From contig NZ_CP095740.1 of the NCBI RefSeq assembly GCF_023078455.1, positions 4,678,501 through 4,742,500 of the forward strand: a stretch of 64,000 nt of DNA. The letters are read 5' to 3'. Under the pieces are notes generated by a model. It was not told the origin of the DNA. It worked only from the letters and a program-made list of their open reading frames with translations, and did no database searches. The position numbers were made by a program, and so were the translations under genes. The stretch comes from Luteibacter aegosomatis (GTDB lineage Bacteria; Pseudomonadota; Gammaproteobacteria; Xanthomonadales; Rhodanobacteraceae). Positions 24,979 through 32,540 of the stretch are shown piece after piece; the first letter of the stretch is position 1, and each line of letters opens with the position of its first letter.

Positions 24979-27834
24979 ATGGGGAACCACGGAAACATGC
25001 TGTCCAAACACATCGCCATGGCGCTCGGCCTCGCGGCCGCCGCTGTCCTGGCGCCCACCGCCGCGCTCGCGCAGTCGAGCACCGCGACCATCAGGGGCCA
25101 CGTCACCAACGCACCGGCGCAAGCCTCGGGCGAGGTGGTGGCCACCAACGTCAACACGGGTTTCGCCGCGCGCGTGCCCCTGCGTGAGAACGGCACCTAC
25201 ACACTGGCCGGCCTCTCGCCGGGCACCTACCGCATCGACGCCACGGCCAACGGCACGCATGCGGTCAGCCAGACCGTCACCGTGCAGATCGGCCAGTCGC
25301 TCGTGCTCGATCTCGACGGCGGCGTAGCCACCGCGGCACCGGCGAATGCCGCCAACCTCGAAGGCGTGACCGTCTCGGCCAACTCGCTGATCGAGACGCG
25401 CACCTCCGAAGTGGCCAGCAACATCACCACGCAGCAGATTCGCGACCTGCCGCAGAATTCGCGCAACTTCCTCAACTTCGCCGGCCTCACCCCGGGCATC
25501 AGCACGCCCAAGGACAAGAACTCGAAGTCGTTCAGCGCGGGCGGCCAGCCGTCGAACCAGACCAACGTGTTCATCGACGGCGCCAACCTGAAGAACAACA
25601 TCCTCCAGGGCGGCCTGGTGGGCCAGGACGGTTCGCGCGGCAACCCGTTCTCGCAGGAAGCGATCCAGGAATTCCGCGTACTCACGCAGAACTACAAGGC
25701 CGAGTACGAGCAGGCCGGCACCGCCATCGTCTCCGCGGTGACCAAGTCGGGTACCAATGAGTTCCACGGATCGGTGTACGACTTCCTGCAGACGCGCGGC
25801 ATGGTCACGCAGGACGAGTTCTCGCGCCAGGTGAGCGACCAGAAGCCCGCGTATCGTCGTCAGCAGTACGGCGCGTCGCTGGGCGGACCGATCATCAAGG
25901 ACAAGCTGCAGTTCTTCATCAACTTCGAAGGCAACAAGGAAGACGCCAACAAGACCGTCTTCATCAACAACCCGACCTACGCGGACCGCTTCGCCCAGTA
26001 CAACGGCACCTTCGCCGCGCCCTTCGACGAGAAGGTGTACTTCGGCAAGCTGAGCTGGCATCCGGACGACAAGAACGACGTCGACCTGAGCTATTCCAAC
26101 CGCAAGGATCAGGAAACGATCAACTTCGGCGGCACCACCGCCTACGAAGGTCGCCAGGAACGCCTGAACAAGGTGACCGACCTGCTGCTCAAGTGGCAGT
26201 ACCGCGGCGATGCCTTCGTCAACGAACTGCTGCTCGATCGCGGCGATTACAAGTACAACCCGCATCCGGTGAATCCCGACATCCCGTCGCAGAACTTCAT
26301 CGGCATCGCGCAGATCGGCGGTTCGTCCAGCGTGCAGCAGAAGCAGCAGAACAACTTCACGCTGCGTGACGACGTGACCTTCGACGACGTCAACTGGCAC
26401 GGCCAGCACGTGATCAAGACCGGCATCAAGATCGCCACGGTCAACCAGCACCTGCTGGAGAACAACAGCTCCACGCCGCAGTACAGCTATCGCCCGGACG
26501 CGCCCACCGGCCTGGATATTCCCTACTCGGCCGTCTACTCGCCTGACGGCAAGACCGCCAGCCTGAAGAACAAGCAGTACGGCATCTACGTGCAGGACGA
26601 CTGGGACGTTACCGACCGCCTCCAGCTCAACCTCGGCGTGCGTTGGGACTACGAGACCAACGCGATCAACCGCTTCTACGTCACGCCGGACGACCAGGCC
26701 GCCGTGGTGCGCGCGCTGGGCCTGCCGGACAGCTACATCAGCAATGGCCACAACCGCAGCGCGTACAAGGGAGAGGTGCAGCCGCGCCTGGGCTTCTCGC
26801 TCGACGTAAGCCCGGATGCGGACCAGAGCACCACGGTGTTCGGCGGTGCCGGCCGTTACTACGACCGCACGCCGTACGACAACATCATCCAGGAATCCTT
26901 CCACGCGCAGTTCCCGTACTACAACTTCTTCTTCTCGGCCAACGGCGCGCCGAACCTGGAAGGCAATCCCACCACCGTGTGGCAGCCGCAGTACCTCACC
27001 CGCGCGGGCCTGGACGGCCTGATCCAGGGCGGTAACGCCGGCGGCGGCGAGATCGACCTGCTCAACAACAAGACCAAGCCCCCGTACACCGACCAGTTCA
27101 GCCTCGGCGTGCGCCAGACGATGGGCGACTGGGTGGGTTCGCTCACCTTGAGCCGACTGCTCGGCTATCGCCAGTTCACCTGGATCTTCGGCAACCGCCC
27201 GGCGCCGGACTACACCTCGGTGCCCGTGGGCGCGTACAACACGGTGCTCATCAACACCACGAAGAAGTACACCTCCAGCTCGGTGCTCATCGGCATCGAC
27301 AAGCCCTACACCGACGCCTCCGGCTGGGGCGTGGGCATCGCGTACACGTACACCAACGCGAAGAAGCAGGGCAACGACGCCTATTCGCTCGACTACGCCA
27401 CGCCGGGCGCATACCCGTGGGGCCGCACCGCCGAGCGCAACCGCCTTGTGATCAACGGTACGGTGAAGCTGCCCTGGGACATCAAGCTGAGCACGCTCAT
27501 CACGCTCGGCTCGGGCGATCCGTACGACGTGGTTTACGGCACGGCGTACAACGATCCGGACCACGGTCCGCACATCGGTGCCGCCGCGCCGAAGAAGGGC
27601 AACTTCATCATCCCGAACGCATGGGGTTATCGCGACATGGACCTGGCCCTGTCGAAGACCTTCAACTTCGGCGGTACGCAGGCGCTGGAAATCCGTGCCG
27701 ATGCGTTCAACATCTTCAACTTCAAGAACTACGGTTGCTACACCACGCTCGTCACCGAGCCCAACTTCGGTCAGCCGGCCTGCATCATCGGCGTGACGCG
27801 TAGTTACCAGGTGGGTGCGCGATACAGCTTCTGA
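24979..27834 (+). CDS. TonB-dependent receptor, Oar-like, carbohydrate uptake
   Basis: 951 residues from ATG at 24979, 10 nt after GGAGG; a GTG at 24970 is too close to that site. After a signal peptide (GLAAAAVLAPTAALAQ) there is a carboxypeptidase-regulatory-like domain (ATIRGHVTNAPAQASGEVVATN, GLSPGTYRIDATANG), a plug (ITTQQIRDLPQNSRNFLNFAGLTPG) and a long barrel ending YQVGARYSF. This is the Oar/SusC-like layout used for outer-membrane import of oligosaccharides. It lies 87 bp after the LacI gene and before the glucanase, so the substrate is probably the glucanase product. Confidence 0.93.
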   Translation: MGNHGNMLSKHIAMALGLAAAAVLAPTAALAQSSTATIRGHVTNAPAQASGEVVATNVNTGFAARVPLRENGTYTLAGLSPGTYRIDATANGTHAVSQTVTVQIGQSLVLDLDGGVATAAPANAANLEGVTVSANSLIETRTSEVASNITTQQIRDLPQNSRNFLNFAGLTPGISTPKDKNSKSFSAGGQPSNQTNVFIDGANLKNNILQGGLVGQDGSRGNPFSQEAIQEFRVLTQNYKAEYEQAGTAIVSAVTKSGTNEFHGSVYDFLQTRGMVTQDEFSRQVSDQKPAYRRQQYGASLGGPIIKDKLQFFINFEGNKEDANKTVFINNPTYADRFAQYNGTFAAPFDEKVYFGKLSWHPDDKNDVDLSYSNRKDQETINFGGTTAYEGRQERLNKVTDLLLKWQYRGDAFVNELLLDRGDYKYNPHPVNPDIPSQNFIGIAQIGGSSSVQQKQQNNFTLRDDVTFDDVNWHGQHVIKTGIKIATVNQHLLENNSSTPQYSYRPDAPTGLDIPYSAVYSPDGKTASLKNKQYGIYVQDDWDVTDRLQLNLGVRWDYETNAINRFYVTPDDQAAVVRALGLPDSYISNGHNRSAYKGEVQPRLGFSLDVSPDADQSTTVFGGAGRYYDRTPYDNIIQESFHAQFPYYNFFFSANGAPNLEGNPTTVWQPQYLTRAGLDGLIQGGNAGGGEIDLLNNKTKPPYTDQFSLGVRQTMGDWVGSLTLSRLLGYRQFTWIFGNRPAPDYTSVPVGAYNTVLINTTKKYTSSSVLIGIDKPYTDASGWGVGIAYTYTNAKKQGNDAYSLDYATPGAYPWGRTAERNRLVINGTVKLPWDIKLSTLITLGSGDPYDVVYGTAYNDPDHGPHIGAAAPKKGNFIIPNAWGYRDMDLALSKTFNFGGTQALEIRADAFNIFNFKNYGCYTTLVTEPNFGQPACIIGVTRSYQVGARYSF

Positions 27835-27846
27835 TGAAACGCTGGC

Positions 27847-27872
27847 CCCGCCCGTGCGCAAGCACGGGCGGG
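27847..27872 (+). terminator. Hairpin after the TonB receptor gene
   Basis: A perfect 11-bp GC-rich stem (CCCGCCCGTGC / GCACGGGCGGG) closed by a GCAA tetraloop, 12 bp after the stop codon. No T-run follows, so it may act as a factor-dependent terminator or an mRNA-stabilising 3' hairpin. Confidence 0.65.
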
Positions 27873-27879
27873 AAAGCCC

Positions 27880-28016
27880 GTCGCTCCCGTGATCGCGGGA
27901 GCCCAGCGCCGTGAGATGGGTTTTCGTCCCATCGTCGCTACGCAAGAAGCCGATGAAACGGCATCGCCATGCCATGGACCGGAGCGCCGGATTCCTGCGT
28001 TCGCAGGAAGGACGGC
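27880..28016. repeat. Two form C REP-like hairpins in inverted layout
   Basis: Hairpin 1 at 27880-27908 (GCTCCCGTGATCGCGGGAGC, flanked by CCCAGCG) and hairpin 2 at 27988-28016 (TTCCTGCGTTCGCAGGAA). Together they fill the gap between the receptor gene and the glucanase promoter. Confidence 0.7.
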
Positions 28017-28025
28017 GGGCGACAA

Positions 28026-28039
28026 TGTAAACGTTTACA
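28026..28039. promoter_or_regulatory. LacI-family operator before the glucanase gene
   Basis: TGTAAACGTTTACA is a perfect 14-bp palindrome of the LacI/GalR type, 46-59 bp upstream of the glucanase start. The same core precedes the LacI gene, so this is the probable control point of the glucanase-ABC operon. Confidence 0.85.
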
Positions 28040-28084
28040 CGTCGTGTTAACTTCGCACGGCTCCTGTCTTCCCCGAGGATCGTC

Positions 28085-29563
28085 ATGCAAGCCACCACGA
28101 AGAAACGCCTGTCCCTCGCCCTCGGCCTGCTCCTGGCCGCCGTGACGCCACTGACGATGGCGCAGAAGGGCCAGGCGCCCGCGAAGCATGCGGCTGCCGC
28201 CGTCCATGAATCGCACGCGATCCCCGCCTCGATCGCCGACCTGCAGAAGCGGACCTTCCAGTGGTTCTGGGACAGCGCCAATCCCGAAAACGGCCTCATT
28301 CCCGATCACTACCCGGGCGACTCCTTCGCCTCCATCGCCTCGGTCGGCTTCGGCCTCACCGCCTACGGCGTGGGCGTGGAACGCGGCTGGATCACCCGCG
28401 AACAGGCGGTGGACCGCACGCTGGCCACGCTGCGCTTCTTCAAGAACTCGCCGCAGGGCGATGCCGAGGAAGGCGAGACCGGTTACCACGGCTTCTACTA
28501 CCACTTCCTCGACATGAAGACCGGTACGCGTTTCGCCAACTGGGTGGAAGTGTCGTCGGTGGACACCACGCTGCTGCTCGGCGGCGTGCTGTTCGCGCAG
28601 AGCTACTACGATCGCGACGACGCGAAGGAGAAGGAAATCCGCGATCTCGCCGACGCCATCTATCGACGCGTGGACTGGACCTGGCTGCAGAAACGCGCGC
28701 CCCTCATCAGCATGGGCTGGACGCCGGGCGGCAAGACCATCCCGCACGACTGGGAGGGTTACAACGAAGGCATGCTGGTCTACCTGCTCGCGCTGGGCTC
28801 GCCCACGCACCCGGTGGGCGACGACGCGTGGAAGGCCTGGACGAAGACGTACGACAAGACCTGGGGCGAATTCCACGGCCAGACCTTCCTGAACTTCGCG
28901 CCGATGTTCGGCCACCAGTACAGCCACACATGGGTCGATTTCCGCGGCATCCGCGACGCATGGAGCGGCGAACACGACCTGGACTACTTCGAGAACAGCC
29001 GCCGCGCCACGTATTCCCAGCAGGCCTACGCCATCGCCAATCCCGGCGGCTGGAAGGGCTACGGCAAGAACGTGTGGGGCCTCACCGCCAGCAACGGACC
29101 GGGCGGTTTCGTGGTGAAGCAGGGCGACAGGGAAATCACCTTCCACGGCTACACCGCGCGCGGCGCGGGCCGTGATTACATCTCCGACGACGGCACCATC
29201 GTGCCGACCGCGGCCGGCGGTTCCATCGCCTTCGCGCCGGAGATCGTGATTCCCGCGCTGGAAGAAATGAAGAAGAAGTACGGCCAGTACATATACACGA
29301 AGTACGGCTTCGTGGATGCGTTCAACCTCAGCTTCGCCACCAAGGCCGACGTCCGCACCGGTCGCCTCATCCCCGGCTTCGGATGGTCCGACACCGTGCA
29401 ACTGGGCATCGACCAGGGCCCGATCGTGCTGATGATCGAGAACTACCGCAGCAACTTCGTCTGGGACGTGATGAAGAAGAACCCGTACCTTCGCAAGGGT
29501 CTCCAGCGCGCCGGCTTCACCGGCGGCTGGCTGGATTCCGACGCGGCGGCCGAACTCTGGTGA
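28085..29563 (+). CDS. GH144-type glucanase (PF10091 'glycoamylase' family), secreted
   Basis: 492 residues with a signal peptide ending near MAQ (residues 25-27). The catalytic domain reads LQKRTFQWFWDSANPENGLIPD, GYHGFYYHFLDMKTGTR, EVSSVDTTLLLGGVLFAQSY, GWTPGGK...WEGYNEGMLVYLLALGSP and FGHQYSHTWVDFRGI. This is the (alpha/alpha)6 COG5368/PF10091 family, in which characterised members are endo-beta-1,2-glucanases (GH144); other specificities in the wider family are possible. RBS GAGGA before ATG 28085. Its TGA overlaps the ATG of the binding-protein gene. It would cut glucan in the periplasm or outside the cell. Confidence 0.85.
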   Translation: MQATTKKRLSLALGLLLAAVTPLTMAQKGQAPAKHAAAAVHESHAIPASIADLQKRTFQWFWDSANPENGLIPDHYPGDSFASIASVGFGLTAYGVGVERGWITREQAVDRTLATLRFFKNSPQGDAEEGETGYHGFYYHFLDMKTGTRFANWVEVSSVDTTLLLGGVLFAQSYYDRDDAKEKEIRDLADAIYRRVDWTWLQKRAPLISMGWTPGGKTIPHDWEGYNEGMLVYLLALGSPTHPVGDDAWKAWTKTYDKTWGEFHGQTFLNFAPMFGHQYSHTWVDFRGIRDAWSGEHDLDYFENSRRATYSQQAYAIANPGGWKGYGKNVWGLTASNGPGGFVVKQGDREITFHGYTARGAGRDYISDDGTIVPTAAGGSIAFAPEIVIPALEEMKKKYGQYIYTKYGFVDAFNLSFATKADVRTGRLIPGFGWSDTVQLGIDQGPIVLMIENYRSNFVWDVMKKNPYLRKGLQRAGFTGGWLDSDAAAELW

Positions 29564-30843
29564 TGTCCTTCGGTCGCCGGCTCCACCACGCATGCGCGCT
29601 GGTATTGGCCTGCGCGTTGCTTTGCGCCTGCGAGAAACCGGCCGACGGCACCCGAACGCTCACCTTCTGGACCATCGGCCGCGAAGGCGAAGCGGTGCGC
29701 CAGCTGCTGCCCGATTTCGAGCGCGAACATCCCGGGCTGCACGTGGCCGTGCAACAGTTGCCGCTCACCGCCGCCCACCAGAAGCTGCTCACGGCGTATG
29801 CGGGCAACTCCACGCCGGACATTACCCAGCTGGGCAACACGTGGATTCCCGAGATGGTGGCGCTGGGCGCGCTGGAGCCGCTCGACGCGAGGGTGAAGGC
29901 GTCGCGCACCGTCGAGGCGAACGATTACTTCCCGGCCATCTGGTCCACCAACGTCATCGACGGCACGCTCTACGGCGTGCCCTGGTACGTGGACACGCGC
30001 CTGCTGTTCTACCGCAAGGATCTCCTGGCGAAGGCAGGCTACGACCATCCGCCTCGCGACTGGGCCGAATGGCAGGCGATGATGGCGAAGCTCGCACAGC
30101 CGGTGGGCAAGGCCTACGGTGCACTGCTTCCCACCAACGAGTTCGAGCAGCTGCTCTGCCTGGCGCTCCAGCAGGACGATCCCCTGTTGCGCGACGGCGG
30201 GCGCTACGGCAACTTCCGCAGCGCGGGATTCAAGAAGGCACTGGCCTTCTACGTGTCGATGTTCCGCGAGCGCCAGGCGCCGATGATGACCAACGTCGAC
30301 ATCGGCAATCCGTGGGCGGCGTTCGGCCAGGGCTTCTTCGCGTTCTACCTGTCGGGCCCCTGGAACATCGGCGAGTTCCGCCACCGCCTTCCGCCCGAGC
30401 AGCAAGGGGACTGGGGCACAGCCACGTTGCCCGGTCCGAACGGGCCCGGCGCCTCCAACGCGGGTGGATCGAGCCTGGTGATCTATCGCAGTTCGCCGCA
30501 CAAGGACGATGCCTGGGCGCTGGTGGAGTTCCTCTCGCGCCCGGAGATTCAGGCACGTTTCTACGCCATCCTCGGCGACATGCCGCCGCGCCGCTCGTCG
30601 TGGCAGGCGCCGTCGCTGCGTGACGACGACAAGGCCGCGGCCTTCCGCGACCAGTTGGAGAGGGTGAAGGCCACGCCGCCCGTCGCCGAGTGGGAGCGCA
30701 TCGTCACCGAGATGCAGTTGGTGGCCGCACGTGCCGCCCATGGCGACCTCACCGTCGACGAGGCCGCCGCGGAAATCGATCGCCGCGCCGACAAGCTGCT
30801 GGAAAAACGTCGCTGGATGCTCGACCACGGGGCCAAGCCATGA
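29563..30843 (+). CDS. ABC transporter sugar-binding lipoprotein
   Basis: 426 residues. Lipoprotein signal CALVLACALLCAC with the lipobox Cys near residue 22. The mature part is a class-I extracellular solute-binding protein of the MalE/UgpB type (LTFWTIGREGEAVRQLLPDFEREHPG, STPDITQLGNTWIPEMVALGALEPLD, YGVPWYVDTRLLFYRKDLLAKAG, FFAFYLSGPWNIGEFR). It delivers an oligosaccharide to the two permeases encoded next. Start ATG shares its A with the glucanase TGA; the stop overlaps permease 1 by 4 bp. Confidence 0.93.
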   Translation: MSFGRRLHHACALVLACALLCACEKPADGTRTLTFWTIGREGEAVRQLLPDFEREHPGLHVAVQQLPLTAAHQKLLTAYAGNSTPDITQLGNTWIPEMVALGALEPLDARVKASRTVEANDYFPAIWSTNVIDGTLYGVPWYVDTRLLFYRKDLLAKAGYDHPPRDWAEWQAMMAKLAQPVGKAYGALLPTNEFEQLLCLALQQDDPLLRDGGRYGNFRSAGFKKALAFYVSMFRERQAPMMTNVDIGNPWAAFGQGFFAFYLSGPWNIGEFRHRLPPEQQGDWGTATLPGPNGPGASNAGGSSLVIYRSSPHKDDAWALVEFLSRPEIQARFYAILGDMPPRRSSWQAPSLRDDDKAAAFRDQLERVKATPPVAEWERIVTEMQLVAARAAHGDLTVDEAAAEIDRRADKLLEKRRWMLDHGAKP

Positions 30844-31718
30844 CCGCATCGCGTGCCGCCTGGGTGTTCGTTACGCCCGCGCTGGTGATCCTGGGCCTGT
30901 TCTTCCTGTTGCCGGTGATCGCCGCGTTGGTGCTTTCGCTCACCGATTACGACCTCTACGCGCTGGCGGACATCCGCAACCTGCGCTTCGTGGCGCTGGA
31001 AAACTACTGGACGTTGCTGCACCGGCCGTTGTTCTGGTCGGCGCTGGGACATACGGCGTACTTCGTGGTGGTGGGCGTGCCGCTGTCGATGGCCGCCTCG
31101 CTCGGCGCCGCCATGCTGCTCAACTCGCCGCTGGCCCGCTTCAGGGCCTTCTTCCGCACGGCCCTGTTCGCCCCCGTGGTGACCACCGTGGTGGCGGTGG
31201 CCGTGATCTGGCGTTATCTCTTCAACACGCAGTACGGCCTGGTCAACTACGTGCTCGACCGCATGGGCTTGGGACACGTCGACTGGCTGGGCGATCCGCA
31301 CTGGGCCATGCCCACCATCATCCTCTTCGCCGTGTGGAAGAACTTCGGCTACAACATGATCATCTTCATGGCGGGCTTGCAGGCCATTCCCGGCGATCTC
31401 TACGAGGCCGCGCGCATCGACGGCGCCTCGCCGTTCGCGCAGTTCCGCCACATCACCCTGCAGATGCTGAAACCGACGATGACGATGGTGAGCATCCTCA
31501 CCGTGTCCGGGTATTTCCAGCTCTTCGCCGAGCCGTACGTGATGACCGAGGGCGGCCCGCTGCAAAGCACCACCTCGGTGCTTTACCTGATGTACGAGGA
31601 AGGCTTCAAGTGGTGGAACCTGGGCTCGGCCTCGGCCGTGGCCTTCATCCTGTTCGTCATCATGTTCGCCGTCACGGCCACGATGCTTCGCCTGTCGAAG
31701 CGGGGAGAACCCGCATGA
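30840..31718 (+). CDS. ABC sugar permease (MalF/UgpA type)
   Basis: 292 residues with six membrane helices (first WVFVTPALVILGLFFLLPVIAALVLSL). The EAA loop that contacts the ATPase is EAARIDGASPFAQFRHITLQM. Conserved LFAPVVTTVVAVAVIWRYLFN and SLTDYDLYAL are typical for carbohydrate-uptake-1 permeases. It overlaps its neighbours by 4 bp on both sides (ATGA). Confidence 0.95.
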   Translation: MTASRAAWVFVTPALVILGLFFLLPVIAALVLSLTDYDLYALADIRNLRFVALENYWTLLHRPLFWSALGHTAYFVVVGVPLSMAASLGAAMLLNSPLARFRAFFRTALFAPVVTTVVAVAVIWRYLFNTQYGLVNYVLDRMGLGHVDWLGDPHWAMPTIILFAVWKNFGYNMIIFMAGLQAIPGDLYEAARIDGASPFAQFRHITLQMLKPTMTMVSILTVSGYFQLFAEPYVMTEGGPLQSTTSVLYLMYEEGFKWWNLGSASAVAFILFVIMFAVTATMLRLSKRGEPA

Positions 31719-32536
31719 GCCCGCGCACCGCCAAGGCCATCGTCAACGGCCTGCTCTTCGCCGGCGCGGCCGTCGCCATCGCCCCGTTGCTGTACATGGT
31801 GTCGGTCTCGTTCATGACGCCGGGCGAGGCCAGCGCGCTGCCGCCACCGGTACTGCCCGGGCATCCCACCCTGGGCAATTACCGCCAGTTGTTCATGAAC
31901 GCGGGCATGGGGCGCTACCTGTTCAACAGCCTGCTGATTTCCACGGCGATCACGCTGATCTCGCTGGCCTTCAACCTGATGGCCGGCTACGCCTTCGCCA
32001 AGCTCGAATTCACCGGGCGCCAGCGCCTCTTCCAGGTGCTGCTGGGAGCGCTGGTGATTCCGGCGCAGGTGGCCATGCTGCCGTTGTTCCTCCTGCTGAA
32101 GTACATGGGCCTGGTGAACACCTATGGTGCGGTGATCGTACCGGCGCTGGCCACCATCTTCGGCATCTTCCTCGTGCGGCAGTACGCCAGCGGCATTCCG
32201 AACGACCTGCTCGAAGCGGCGCGCATCGACGGCGCGGGCGAGTTCCGCATTTTCGCCACCATCGTGATGCCGCTGCTGAAACCGATCATGGTGACGCTGG
32301 CGATCTTCACCTTCCTCGCCGCGTGGAACGACTTCATGTGGCCACTGATCGCGTTGACCGGTCAGGAGCACTACACGTTGCCCATCGCGCTGGCGTCGCT
32401 GTCGCGCGAGCACGTGCAGGACAGCGAGTTGATGATGGCCGGTTCGGTGGTCACCATCCTGCCTGTCCTGGTGTTGTTCCTCGCCCTGCAGCGGTATTAC
32501 CTGGAAGGCCTGCTGCTCGGCAGCGTGAAAGGGTGA
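31715..32536 (+). CDS. ABC sugar permease (MalG/UgpE type)
   Basis: 273 residues, six helices. The EAA loop is EAARIDGAGEFRIFATIVMPLLKP, and LNLMAGYAFAKLEFTGRQ-like and AWNDFMWPLIAL stretches are diagnostic of MalG-type permeases. It completes the inner-membrane channel with permease 1. No MalK/MsmX-type ATPase gene is found in the locus, so the energising subunit must be supplied from elsewhere. The stop codon is 4 bp before the next gene's start. Confidence 0.95.
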   Translation: MSPRTAKAIVNGLLFAGAAVAIAPLLYMVSVSFMTPGEASALPPPVLPGHPTLGNYRQLFMNAGMGRYLFNSLLISTAITLISLAFNLMAGYAFAKLEFTGRQRLFQVLLGALVIPAQVAMLPLFLLLKYMGLVNTYGAVIVPALATIFGIFLVRQYASGIPNDLLEAARIDGAGEFRIFATIVMPLLKPIMVTLAIFTFLAAWNDFMWPLIALTGQEHYTLPIALASLSREHVQDSELMMAGSVVTILPVLVLFLALQRYYLEGLLLGSVKG

Positions 32537-32540
32537 GACC

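Noticed and set aside
24916..28299. An 1127-codon minus-strand open frame
   Set aside because: It lies opposite the TonB receptor gene; its Val/Arg/Ala-rich composition is that of an antisense shadow in high-GC DNA, with no recognisable domain.
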